A stretch of 36,058 bases of DNA. Source: a virus. The notes under the pieces were generated by a model that worked only from the letters and a program-made list of their open reading frames with translations, ran no database searches and had not been told where the DNA came from. The position numbers and the translations under genes were made by a program. Where the stretch lies: positions 1-36,058 of IMG/VR virus record IMGVR_UViG_3300050821_013618, one strand, 5' to 3'. Each line of letters opens with the position of its first letter. The first letter of the stretch is position 1. Below are positions 1 to 6,452 of this stretch, piece by piece.

Positions 1-97
1 TGGTTCAACTGTGTTGGGGAGGTATGAGGCCATGGGCAGTGCTTTCGACAGCGAAGTGTATTCCGAGCGCCAGCGGTTGCCGGGGGTGTCAATCAGC
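1..97. repeat. Terminal direct repeat, left copy (circular genome overlap)
   Basis: Bases 1-97 are identical to 35962-36058. Both the portal gene (minus) and a small plus gene read across the join without interruption, so the two ends belong together. The simplest reading is a circular or circularly permuted genome of about 35,961 bp, cut open with an assembly overlap. A true 97-bp terminal repeat is less likely but not excluded. Confidence 0.9.
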
Positions 98-358
98 CTG
101 CCGAAGCTACTTCGAGAGCTCTTGTGGGCGGCCGATAAGAAATCGGTGACGCTCTCACTGGAGTATCGAGCCGACGTGTCCGGCTGCGAATGGTGGGAAA
201 TCCGCTGGGGCGATCAGTTCGCGGTGGCGACAACCCTTGAACTCTGCCTGTTTCGCGCCGCCGTCATTCGACGACGGGATGACCAGCGGGCTCAGCGCTA
301 TGCGGGCATTGAAGCCCCGCCCACAACCGCTCCAACCCCGCCACAGTCCGCTCCGTAG
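32..358 (+). CDS. Small hypothetical protein (108 aa), divergent from portal
   Basis: I do not recognise this protein. It starts at ATG 32 behind GGGGAGG at 14-20 and has a natural mix of residues, including a segment rich in Trp, Arg and Leu (EYRADVSGCEWWEIRWG), then a Pro/Thr-rich tail. The start codon lies in a CCATGG palindrome that also holds the ATG of the portal gene on the other strand (35994 in the repeated copy), so the two genes begin back to back on the same six bases. The 3' end overlaps the tail of the metallopeptidase-like gene by 95 bp in convergent orientation. It is one of several short plus-strand genes set against the minus-strand virion operon. Confidence 0.6.
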   Translation: MGSAFDSEVYSERQRLPGVSISLPKLLRELLWAADKKSVTLSLEYRADVSGCEWWEIRWGDQFAVATTLELCLFRAAVIRRRDDQRAQRYAGIEAPPTTAPTPPQSAP

Positions 359-701
359 CGTGATCCGCGATCCGCTCGAGCAGGTCCGCCGCCACCTCCG
401 GCAGCTCGATCCCTTCGACCGCGCTGACGTAGAGGTCGAACGGCGCGAGCACGATGTGAAAGAGCTCATGGCGGAGCGTGAGGAGCACGCCGGCGTCATC
501 CGCGAACGCAGCCGGGTTCAGACTGATGTGGGCGCTGTGGTAATCGACCAGCCGGGTGCACTCGCCTCGTGTCCATCCACCATCGCCATCGGGTGATCGA
601 GACTCGTAGCTGACGGCGATGTCCCACTGATGGAGTCCGCACTTGGCGCTGAGCTGGGCGAGGTGCTCGGCGACGACTCGCTCGACGGCTGATTGGTCCA
701 C
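264..701 (-). CDS. Metallopeptidase-like protein with HExxH motif (145 aa)
   Basis: Residues 78-82 read HELFH inside a helix-like stretch (LLTLRHELFHIVLAPFD), the zinc-binding HExxH signature of metallopeptidases. The N-terminal part (CGLHQWDIAVSYE) resembles the first strand of small phage- and plasmid-encoded HExxH proteins. A third zinc ligand is not obvious. The GTG start at 701 lies inside the SEC-C gene, and an in-frame TGA sits two codons before it, so it is not a simple fusion with that gene. A role in virion maturation or host processing is possible; nothing here shows the substrate. It lies between TerL and portal, in the packaging module. Confidence 0.6.
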   Translation of the reverse strand: MDQSAVERVVAEHLAQLSAKCGLHQWDIAVSYESRSPDGDGGWTRGECTRLVDYHSAHISLNPAAFADDAGVLLTLRHELFHIVLAPFDLYVSAVEGIELPEVAADLLERIADHATERTVAGLERLWAGLQCPHSAEPAGHPVVE

Positions 702-814
702 CAGTCACCCGCTTTCCCCAAGCAGCATCGTTTGAATTTCTTCGCCGCGCCGCACGGGCAGGGCCCGTTGCGGCGCACGTTGACCGAGAACACGCGCGTG
801 TCAGGCAGACTCAC
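518..814 (-). CDS. SEC-C motif protein (98 aa)
   Basis: The N-terminal third holds RRNGPCPCGAAKKFKRCC, a complete SEC-C zinc motif (CxC followed by CC). In SecA and many small proteins this motif binds zinc and mediates contacts with proteins or RNA. I chose GTG 814 because it overlaps the stop of the preceding 46-aa gene (GTGA), a layout common in this genome; the longer reading from 913 would cover that gene. The C-terminal 60 residues are Ser/Pro-rich and overlap the metallopeptidase-like gene by 184 bp, so that tail may not matter or an indel may separate the two genes. Function in the phage is unknown. Confidence 0.55.
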   Translation of the reverse strand: MSLPDTRVFSVNVRRNGPCPCGAAKKFKRCCLGKAGDWWTNQPSSESSPSTSPSSAPSADSISGTSPSATSLDHPMAMVDGHEASAPGWSITTAPTSV

Positions 815-951
815 TTGGACCCGAGCCCGCCTTGGGGTCCGCCACCACTCGAGCCGGTCGGCACTGGTCGCGTCGGGTGGGTGGTCGACGAGACTTGCTT
901 GCTCTCGCTGCATGGGGTGGCGCCGTTGATGTTGGGGTTTTCGTAGGACAT
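811..951 (-). CDS. Small Gly/Pro/Ser-rich protein (46 aa)
   Basis: A short ORF starts at ATG 951 with GGAG five bases upstream and stops at 811-813. It overlaps the GTG of the SEC-C gene by GTGA, which argues for translation. The product begins MSYENPNINGATPC and ends in a Gly-rich tail (GGGPQGGLGSK). It has no membrane segment or known motif. It follows TerL across a fold-back repeat. Confidence 0.5.
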   Translation of the reverse strand: MSYENPNINGATPCSESKQVSSTTHPTRPVPTGSSGGGPQGGLGSK

Positions 952-966
952 GGTCACTCCAGAGGG

Positions 967-1048
967 GATTGAACAGAAGGCAACGAAGGGAACGAGGTGA
1001 ATTGAATTGAGTTTTTCCTTCGTTCCCTTCGTTGCCTTCTGTTCAATC
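967..1048. repeat. Fold-back repeat, copy 1, at the 3' end of terL
   Basis: Bases 967-995 are the exact reverse complement of 1020-1048: a perfect 29-bp stem around a 24-nt loop. The arm is built from the words GAACAGAAGG, CAACGAAGG and GAACGA. The right arm contains the TerL stop codon. Related fold-backs lie at 25243-25324 and 29584-29658, each again just behind a minus-strand virion gene. It may act as a transcription terminator or mRNA 3' stabiliser. Confidence 0.9.
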
Positions 1049-2566
1049 CGAGAACGTGAATGTCATCAGAAGCGCATCAAGCACGTCGGGCGAGCGGTGA
1101 AGCCGCTCCTGTATCTCGCTCTTATCTTCGAGCCGCATCTTGATCTCGCCCTCTTCATACTCCTGGAGCGGCGTCCGCAGCTCGGCCAGCTCCTCGCGCA
1201 GAGACAGCCACTCGGGCAGCCCGCCGCAGTAGAGCGGCACATAGTTCTCGCGGTTGGGGTCGAGGCGCCGCTTGAGTGCGTACGCGTTGGCCGTGCGCCG
1301 GTTGACGTAGAGCTTGCCGCCCTTGCCCGCGCCGAAATATCCCACCGCGCTCTCGAATGGCTCCGGTGCGAGGTCCGGCCTGTGGGGCTGGTCGACTCGC
1401 GAGGCCCACCACGCGTCGATGCGGCGGCGCTGTTCGCGTGCCAGGTACGACCCGAAATTCCGGCCGATGCCGCCCTTGTCGTAAATCACTCGATCGGGGG
1501 CCACGTTCCATTTTTTCGCCAGGTCGAGAACGATTGGTTCAAGTCGGTGTCGGGCGTCGTCGAGGACTCCATGCCACTCAGACGCGAAGATTTCGAGCAC
1601 TCGGGTTCGGTGTCGGGCGACAACCACTGAGCGATCCGCGCCGACCCCTCCGCCAATATCAACGCCGAGATACACAGGGCCCGTCGGAGTGTCGCGATAA
1701 AGCTCATCATCGAGTGTGCTCTCCGCTGTGCATCGATCGAGCCAGGCCGACGGGATAAACCGCACCGACTCCTGGCCGGGGAACTCGCCGAGGATGTTCG
1801 ACCGCCACCACGGTGATTCTTCGCCGTGGATCTCCCGCATCTGGTTCAGGAATGACTTCGAGGCCATGCCGACCTTGGAGAAGTCGTTGCCGGCGTCGGG
1901 TGATTCGAGGGAGCTGATCGGCACTGTGGTGATCGTGCTCGAGCCCTTCATCGCCAGGTCGTGCAGCTCGCGGAAGTGGCAGTCGTAGCGGATGGGGTTT
2001 CCCGAGACCACGAGGCGATTCGACGCGAGGCCGTGGATGGCCGACCAGATCTCCGGCTCGATGCCGCTGGCCTCATCGACGATGACGAGCAGCTCGCCGG
2101 CGTGCTGGCCACCGAAGCCTTCCTGGTTCTTGGCGGCGAAGCCGAGCACACCCCATTTCGTTCCGGACTTCACGGTGAGCCGCTGTGGGCTCGAGTAGCC
2201 TTGCGTGAGATGGTCCCAGCCGAGACCGAGGTTCGCACGGTCCGCCGCCTTGGCGGCTTCCCTGATCTCTTTCCAGAGCACGGACACCACCTGGCGGTGG
2301 TCCGGGCCCGTCGTGATCACGAGCGAGTTCTCGCGGGTGTAGAGCCACCACAGGACGATGCCGGCGAGAAGGTAGCTCTTGCCCACCGCGCGCCCCGCGG
2401 GGACGACAGTGACGGGACTCCTGACGACTGCTTCACTGACCGCTTTCTGTTTGCTCCACAGCTTGCGCCCCAGGATCCGCTCCTGAAACTCCACCGGCTT
2501 GTCCCTCAGGTGCTCGAGCACTTTCCTCGCGCTCGATATCTCTGAGCAGCTCGGACCAGGCATCAC
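1043..2566 (-). CDS. terL: Terminase large subunit (TerL, 507 aa)
   Basis: This is the motor ATPase and nuclease that packages DNA into the capsid. Before the ATPase there is a typical LGRKLWSKQ segment (residues 32-40). Walker A is GRAVGKS at 58-64 and Walker B is LLVIVDE at 159-165. The C-terminal RNase H-like nuclease shows GVDIGGG (acid at 303), VIYDKGG (acid near 363) and SPDVLDALL (acid near 495). The length is normal. The first 44 codons overlap the preceding gene by 134 bp in another frame. The conserved LWSKQ segment lies within that overlap, so the long start is supported. The stop codon lies inside a fold-back repeat. Confidence 0.95.
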   Translation of the reverse strand: MMPGPSCSEISSARKVLEHLRDKPVEFQERILGRKLWSKQKAVSEAVVRSPVTVVPAGRAVGKSYLLAGIVLWWLYTRENSLVITTGPDHRQVVSVLWKEIREAAKAADRANLGLGWDHLTQGYSSPQRLTVKSGTKWGVLGFAAKNQEGFGGQHAGELLVIVDEASGIEPEIWSAIHGLASNRLVVSGNPIRYDCHFRELHDLAMKGSSTITTVPISSLESPDAGNDFSKVGMASKSFLNQMREIHGEESPWWRSNILGEFPGQESVRFIPSAWLDRCTAESTLDDELYRDTPTGPVYLGVDIGGGVGADRSVVVARHRTRVLEIFASEWHGVLDDARHRLEPIVLDLAKKWNVAPDRVIYDKGGIGRNFGSYLAREQRRRIDAWWASRVDQPHRPDLAPEPFESAVGYFGAGKGGKLYVNRRTANAYALKRRLDPNRENYVPLYCGGLPEWLSLREELAELRTPLQEYEEGEIKMRLEDKSEIQERLHRSPDVLDALLMTFTFSD

Positions 2567-2882
2567 GGGCTTGAGTCTCTTTCGGGGGTGCGATCTTCAA
2601 GCGGGCGAGCTCGAGCTTCTCGGCGTCGAGAGCGAGCTTGGCAGCCACCAGGTCGTTGCGGTCGAAGGCTACCAGCGTCTTGATCGCCGCGATGCGGTGC
2701 CGGGTGTCGAGGTCGTAAGCCTGGCCGGCGACGATCTTCGCAAGCTGAAACAGGGCCTCGGTCCGCATGCAGTCCGGGGTGCCCCAGTTCTCGCGTGCGG
2801 CGCGACGCAAGAGGGCGAGATCGGATCGGCTGAACTGCCAGTGCTCGCGCCCTTCGGGTTCAGGACTTGGGATGTCGGTCAC
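2433..2882 (-). CDS. Terminase small subunit candidate (149 aa)
   Basis: A mostly helical, charged protein directly upstream of terL. Its core (residues 14-100) reads as three or four helices, for example RSDLALLRRAARENWG and DRNDLVAAKLALDAEKLELA; the tail is Gly/Glu/Ala-rich. Position and overlap with terL make it the best candidate for the DNA-recognising small subunit. No clear helix-turn-helix is visible, and the separate HTH protein at 3282-3545 is the alternative. The start is GTG at 2882 without a good ribosome-binding site; it overlaps the previous gene by 23 bp, so translation is probably coupled. Confidence 0.5.
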   Translation of the reverse strand: MTDIPSPEPEGREHWQFSRSDLALLRRAARENWGTPDCMRTEALFQLAKIVAGQAYDLDTRHRIAAIKTLVAFDRNDLVAAKLALDAEKLELARLKIAPPKETQARDAWSELLRDIEREESARAPEGQAGGVSGADPGAQAVEQTESGQ

Positions 2883-3120
2883 AGGGCGGAAGCGGAGACG
2901 CGTCCCCGCCCCTCGAAAGGAGCGTCGCGACCGAGGCTTGGAGGTCGGCCAGACGCGTTGCGCAATCGTCGCGATGGCCCGCGTCGCGATGCGCCTCGAT
3001 CCACACCTTACCGAGCGACACCACGGCGTAAGTGACCAGGCCCGCGACCCCGGCTGTCGACCAGTCCGGGTCCGGCTGGGCCAGGGCCCAGACGGACATG
3101 AGTAGAGCCACGGTGTTCAC
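2860..3120 (-). CDS. Small membrane protein (86 aa), holin-like candidate
   Basis: The start is GTG 3120, with GAGG a few bases upstream. Two hydrophobic stretches near the N-terminus (NTVALLMSVWALAQ and STAGVAGLVTYAVVSLGKVW) are followed by a charged, helical C-terminus with His, Asp and Arg. Two short membrane segments and a soluble tail fit a class II holin or another small phage membrane protein, but nothing proves a lysis role. It follows a second tiny membrane protein (3131-3235) by 10 bp and overlaps the TerS candidate. Confidence 0.55.
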   Translation of the reverse strand: MNTVALLMSVWALAQPDPDWSTAGVAGLVTYAVVSLGKVWIEAHRDAGHRDDCATRLADLQASVATLLSRGGDASPLPPCDRHPKS

Positions 3121-3130
3121 GGGGTTTACC

Positions 3131-3235
3131 TCAGGAGCTGAAACGAAACCAGAGCGACAGCAGCGCAAGCCCGAGCGCAAAACAGGCCCACCCCCACCGC
3201 GGGGCAGGCGGACCGGTCTGTGTGTGGTCGCGCAC
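3131..3235 (-). CDS. Tiny single-span membrane protein (34 aa)
   Basis: The ORF starts at GTG 3235 behind CAGAGG and ends at TGA 3131. The N-terminal half is polar (RDHTQTGPPAPR). It is followed by one strong membrane segment, WGWACFALGLALLSLWF, and a short FRFSS end. It precedes the other small membrane gene by 10 bp. Two adjacent small membrane genes could form a holin/antiholin-type pair; this is inference from size and position only. Confidence 0.45.
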   Translation of the reverse strand: MRDHTQTGPPAPRWGWACFALGLALLSLWFRFSS

Positions 3236-3281
3236 TCGGGGCCTCTGGATGGGGGTGGGTCGAAGCTGTCGGTATTCACCC

Positions 3282-3545
3282 CTATGGGCGCCGCGCGCTC
3301 AGTTTCGCCAGCCAGCTCGGCAGCCGCGGACCTTCCGGGATCGCTTCCGGACGAAAATTGGGGCGCTCAATCGCGGCGGGTCCCTGCGCGGCGATCCGGG
3401 CGATGGTCGCGGGGCAGACGTTCAGGACGTCGGCCACCGCGCGCTGGGACCAACCTGTCTCCAGGAGCTGGAGCATCATCGCATTGCGACGGGCGCGCCG
3501 GGCCTCGCGGGGGGGAAGGTGCGAGTAGAGGTCCGACGTGAACAC
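3282..3545 (-). CDS. Helix-turn-helix protein (87 aa)
   Basis: Residues 13-50 contain PREARRARRNAMMLQLL followed by TGWSQRAVADVLNVCPATI, a clear helix-turn-helix with the small residue and turn in the expected place. The rest is Pro-rich. It resembles the HTH halves of small terminases and of resolvase- or transposase-like regulators. The start is GTG 3545 with GGAG at a spacing of 6; the longer reading to 3698 has no such site. As first gene of the packaging block it could be a regulator or the DNA-binding terminase subunit. Confidence 0.6.
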   Translation of the reverse strand: MFTSDLYSHLPPREARRARRNAMMLQLLETGWSQRAVADVLNVCPATIARIAAQGPAAIERPNFRPEAIPEGPRLPSWLAKLSARRP

Positions 3546-3700
3546 GGCGCGCTCCGGGGCCCTGGCCCGCTGGTGTGGTGGCGATGGTTGTGAGGAGGTG
3601 AGGAAGAGGCGCCGCGCGCATCCCCTACCACTGACATAATCGTTTCCGGAGCGGGATCTGGTCCTAGTTTCTGGCCGCGTGGCTAAAATGAGACACACGG

Positions 3701-3729
3701 TTCATCCACGCTCGAAACACGCGCATAAT
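3701..3729 (+). promoter_or_regulatory. Possible promoter for the recombinase gene
   Basis: TTCATC (3701-3706), a 17-base spacer and CATAAT (3724-3729) form a weak sigma-70-like promoter about 39 bases before the recombinase ATG. The -10 matches 5 of 6 positions and the -35 only 3 of 6. The surrounding 3546-3767 gap is divergent and holds no gene. Confidence 0.3.
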
Positions 3730-3767
3730 CTACCGGCTGGCGATGAACATTGACCGGAGCGAACGAA

Positions 3768-4538
3768 ATGGTCCAGAAGTACATAGGACTGGCGCGGGTG
3801 AGCACCGTCCGTCAGGGAGCGTCCAGGCTTGGGATCGAGTCTGGCCTTGAGGATATCCATCATTACATAAACGCATGCGGAGGCGAACTTGTACAGATCC
3901 TTGAGGAGGTAGGGAGCGGAACACGCGCGCGACTGATTGACCGGCCGGTTCTCCTCAAGGCGCTCACCCTATGCAAGAGACACAAGGCGATCCTCTTGGT
4001 CCCGAAGGTCGATCGTCTCGTTAGATCAACAGACGTGCATACGGATATCAAACGGTCAGGGGTCTCGTTCCGCGCGTGCGACATGCCGGAGGCGAATGAG
4101 TTCACGCTCGACATTATGGTTGCGATGGCAGCGCAGGAAGCGCGCGCGATAAAGAAGCGGACCAAGGACGCGCTCGCGATCTACAAGCGAGACAAGAGGG
4201 TCTCGAAGCGCGTGATGCTGATCTACAACAACAACCCCCCGCCGGATGTCGTCGCGGCGACGGCGGGCAAACTCGGGTCGCTCTTGGTGGGCTGCCATCT
4301 GACGGACGAAGGGCGCGCGAGGGGCCGCGCGACCGCGAACGGTCGAAAGACGCAAGCGGCAATTGAGGTCTATGCCGATCTGCTCCCGGATATGGAGCGC
4401 CAGGCAGCGGAAGGGAAGTCGCTCAACTCGATCGCGAAGGGATTGAACGAGGCCGGGTATCGGACTCGAAACAACGCACTGTGGACCGCTACCCAGGTCG
4501 GCCGCGCGCTGGCCAGGGCGAAAGGAAAAACAGCATGA
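3768..4538 (+). CDS. Serine recombinase / resolvase family (256 aa)
   Basis: The N-terminus has YIGLARVST (residues 5-13) with the catalytic serine at 12, an arginine-rich second segment (GSGTRARLIDRP, 49-60) and KVDRLVR (80-86). These are the motifs of the resolvase/invertase catalytic domain. The C-terminal part ends with a recombinase-like helical DNA-binding region (LNSIAKGLNEAGYRTRN, followed by WTATQVGRAL). ATG 3768 follows GGAG at a spacing of 8. It could integrate the phage, resolve dimers or invert a segment. At 256 aa it is shorter than large serine integrases and closer in size to resolvases. Two dyad repeats at 5090-5283 may be its sites. Some codons are less GC-rich than those of neighbours. 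Confidence 0.85.
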   Translation: MVQKYIGLARVSTVRQGASRLGIESGLEDIHHYINACGGELVQILEEVGSGTRARLIDRPVLLKALTLCKRHKAILLVPKVDRLVRSTDVHTDIKRSGVSFRACDMPEANEFTLDIMVAMAAQEARAIKKRTKDALAIYKRDKRVSKRVMLIYNNNPPPDVVAATAGKLGSLLVGCHLTDEGRARGRATANGRKTQAAIEVYADLLPDMERQAAEGKSLNSIAKGLNEAGYRTRNNALWTATQVGRALARAKGKTA

Positions 4539-5080
4539 TGCGCGGTCAAATTCGTCCCGACGTGAGACGCGATATTCTCGCGTTCGATGTGCTCTACATC
4601 GGGAAGTCAACCAAGCTAGGGCGTCGGCTCCGACAGCATGGGGATCTATATCAGGATCTCGTCTCCCCGCATCGGCAGGGCCCATGGCTGGCGAAGTTCC
4701 TTGAGGAGCAATATCGGCGGATGCTGGTCGCGGTCTGGCTGGTGCCAGGGCGATGGGACACGGGCAAGGCGGAGGCCGCTCTAATCCTTGCGCTCAGGCC
4801 CCGCTTCAATGAGCAGACCCACGGGGAATCCGACTGGCCACTGAGAGCACCCGACATCATCGACATCGATCCTTGCACGTTCTGCCCGCCCGACCCACGG
4901 CGAACCGATACCAATCATCTCATTGGCGATGAGGGCTTCGGGAGGCTTCCGGACGTCCACGCCCGATCGGGAGTCTATGCGTTCTATCTCGACCACGCTC
5001 GGCCTTGGCTCGTGTCCCCATCGAGTCCGAAAATGTCCGACGAGCGATCCCACGAACTCTTCAACGGTTGGATGGACTAA
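4535..5080 (+). CDS. GIY-YIG-like nuclease domain protein (181 aa), possibly permuted
   Basis: It starts at ATG 4535, overlapping the recombinase stop (ATGATG). Residues 18-35 read DVLYIGKSTKLGRRLRQH, the YIG half with the conserved Arg and His. Residues 80-92 (EAALILALRPRFN) supply the catalytic-type Glu and the closing Asn of GIY-YIG folds. The first GIY strand is not at its usual N-terminal place; a SGVYAFYLD segment appears near residues 145-153 instead. A zinc-like CTFC pair lies between. It may be a DNA-nicking partner of the recombinase or a degenerate homing-type enzyme. Coupling to the recombinase by ATGA overlap suggests joint expression. Confidence 0.65.
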   Translation: MMRGQIRPDVRRDILAFDVLYIGKSTKLGRRLRQHGDLYQDLVSPHRQGPWLAKFLEEQYRRMLVAVWLVPGRWDTGKAEAALILALRPRFNEQTHGESDWPLRAPDIIDIDPCTFCPPDPRRTDTNHLIGDEGFGRLPDVHARSGVYAFYLDHARPWLVSPSSPKMSDERSHELFNGWMD

Positions 5081-5089
5081 CCCCCTTCG

Positions 5090-5147
5090 AAACACCACAC
5101 CCCTCCGTCGGCGTCGACGGGGGGCGTGTATGTGTCCGGTCATCCTG
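5090..5147. repeat. Dyad repeat, copy 1, behind the recombinase operon
   Basis: An imperfect direct repeat shared with 5230-5283. Conserved words include AAACACC, CGTC, TCGACGGGGG and CGTGT. Inside it, CCGTCG GCGT CGACGG forms a hairpin that extends outward through CCCC/GGGG and ACAC/GTGT. No T-run follows, so it is not an obvious terminator. It could be a recombination site for the adjacent serine recombinase. Confidence 0.6.
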
Positions 5148-5229
5148 TTTCAATCCGCTCCCGGCGGTGAGGCAGGGAGAAACGTATCATCGCACATCGG
5201 CGCGGCATGCTCGATCGGGTGTCCCTTTA

Positions 5230-5283
5230 AAACACCGCGACCCCGCGTCATCATCGACGGGGGCCGTGTGTTCGTCCGTCCTG
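5230..5283. repeat. Dyad repeat, copy 2
   Basis: The second copy of the 5090-5147 element, 140 bp downstream in the same orientation. It also folds (CCCCG..GTC against GAC..GGGG, loop ATCATC) with different bases in parts of the stem. The gene-free stretch 5081-5448 that holds both copies shows nothing else I can support. Confidence 0.6.
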
Positions 5284-5448
5284 GACGGTCGATAGTGTCG
5301 GCAACTGCTCGGGAGGCGCAGCGTCGGGCCACCGCACGGGATCAATATCGACCGCGCGCCGCGGACCGCTTGCACCGACGGACGTGGGTCAATCCCGAGG
5401 CGACACGCAGCGCTCTCCCACCGCTGCGCTGCCCCGGGCCTCCATGTC

Positions 5449-5775
5449 TCATGGAAAGAACTTCCGCGGCGTCTGCGGGCTCGGTAGTGGAGGCGAGGCC
5501 GCGGCGAACATCGGCACGGGCGTCGCCTTCGCCGGCGCGATCAGCCGCGGGCGCCGCGGCCAGTGGAAGTGCAGCACCAGCGTGGTCGACGGCACCCACG
5601 TCGGCGTCGTGGTATGCGGGACCGCGATCTGCACATGAGGTACCGGAGCTGGAGCTGGTGCGGCGGGTATGGGCACCGGCACCAGGGGCACAACGGTCGG
5701 TTCCTGACCCGACGCGACCACCGGCGCGCCGAAGGCAAACAGAGCACCCGCGACAATCCATGATTTGCCGTACAT
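5449..5775 (-). CDS. Secreted Pro-rich protein with signal peptide (108 aa)
   Basis: ATG 5775 follows GGGGGAGGG at a good distance; longer readings lack this site. The N-terminus, MYGKSWIVAGALFAFG followed by APVVASGQ, is a classical signal peptide with a likely cut near VAS-GQ. The mature part is Pro/Ala/Val-rich with periodic PVP and PAP words, a His-containing patch (HVQIAVPHTTTPTW) and a basic C-terminus. It should act in the envelope or outside the cell, possibly as a surface or lysis factor. It stands apart from the upstream operon, behind an intrinsic terminator. Confidence 0.65.
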   Translation of the reverse strand: MYGKSWIVAGALFAFGAPVVASGQEPTVVPLVPVPIPAAPAPAPVPHVQIAVPHTTTPTWVPSTTLVLHFHWPRRPRLIAPAKATPVPMFAAASPPLPSPQTPRKFFP

Positions 5776-5859
5776 TGGACCCTCCCCCTTTACCGATCGA
5801 GCGTCGCGACACCACCGAACCCTAACACAGAGATCGGCCGGGGGACCGAAGGGCGCAGC

Positions 5860-5890
5860 AAAAAGCCCCCGCACCACGTGATGCAGGGGC
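5860..5890 (-). terminator. Intrinsic terminator of the minus-strand early operon
   Basis: Read on the minus strand, GGGGC and TGC pair with GCA and GCCCC (one mismatch) around an 8-nt loop, followed directly by five T (complement of A 5860-5864). It would stop transcription after the ASCH gene and before the secreted-protein gene. Confidence 0.65.
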
Positions 5891-5957
5891 CACCGAGGAA
5901 ACGGGGCCGCCTGGCCCAGCGCTGAGATCATCGCACAGCGGACGGGCGCATGAAAGA

Positions 5958-5982
5958 GCCCCGGGGCAACACACCCCGGGGC
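5958..5982 (-). terminator. GC-rich hairpin behind the ASCH gene
   Basis: GCCCCGGGG (5958-5966) pairs perfectly with CCCCGGGGC (5974-5982) around a 7-nt loop. On the minus strand the sequence TCTTTC follows, a weak U-tract. It may back up the terminator at 5860-5890. It also fits the series of GC-rich hairpins that precede genes of this operon. Confidence 0.5.
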
Positions 5983-6043
5983 CGGATACTCAACCCGAGA
6001 CCACGCGGAACGAGAGACCGCGAGGCCAGGGGCATTATGACGG

Positions 6044-6079
6044 GGTCAGTCGCGGGGGTCCAGGGGCGGGGGCGGCGGG
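6044..6079. repeat. 36-bp direct repeat, copy 1 (gene 3' ends)
   Basis: Identical to 6453-6488. It covers the last codons and stop of the ASCH gene and encodes the shared C-terminus PPPPPLDPRD. The GC-rich repeat suggests a duplication or conversion of gene ends. Confidence 0.85.
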
Positions 6080-6438
6080 CCGTCGAGGAGAGTCCCCCAT
6101 CCGAGGATCTGTCCTTCGAACGGCAGCCTGCCCTTCCAAAACTCCATCATCTCCGCGTAGCTCGGGAACCCGTCGCGCTCTGCGAGGACACGATATTCGG
6201 TGCGGGTCAGATCGACGCCATCAATCGCGATCAGACCGTCCCGGTCGATCTGGATCTGCGCCGTCCATGTGCAGTGCACGCGCGCGAGCAGCCGTGCTCC
6301 TTTGTGCCTCAGACCGGTATAGAGATGCAGCGTGTCGCCGGGCGCATCTGGATGCTTGCGGTTCGCCCGGATCGTCTGTCGTTTCGCGCCGGCAAGGATC
6401 GGGGCGACGAAACGTTCCTGGAAGTTGTAGAGTCCCAT
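6046..6438 (-). CDS. ASCH-domain protein (130 aa)
   Basis: ATG 6438 follows GGGAGC. The N-terminus, MGLYNFQERFVAPILAGAK then RQTIRANR, and the following GDTLHLYTGLRHKGARLL match the ASCH/PUA-like beta-barrel used for RNA or modified-base binding. Such proteins are frequent small phage genes and some have RNase or hydrolase activity; which applies here is unknown. The C-terminus ends PPPPPLDPRD, the same as the neighbouring zinc-ribbon gene, through a 36-bp direct repeat. It is the last gene of the minus-strand operon before the terminator. Confidence 0.75.
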   Translation of the reverse strand: MGLYNFQERFVAPILAGAKRQTIRANRKHPDAPGDTLHLYTGLRHKGARLLARVHCTWTAQIQIDRDGLIAIDGVDLTRTEYRVLAERDGFPSYAEMMEFWKGRLPFEGQILGWGTLLDGPPPPPLDPRD

Positions 6439-6452
6439 TCGGAAGCTCCCTC

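Noticed and set aside
690-715. Programmed -1 frameshift joining the SEC-C and HExxH frames
   Set aside because: An in-frame TGA lies just before the GTG of the second gene, and no standard slippery heptamer precedes it.
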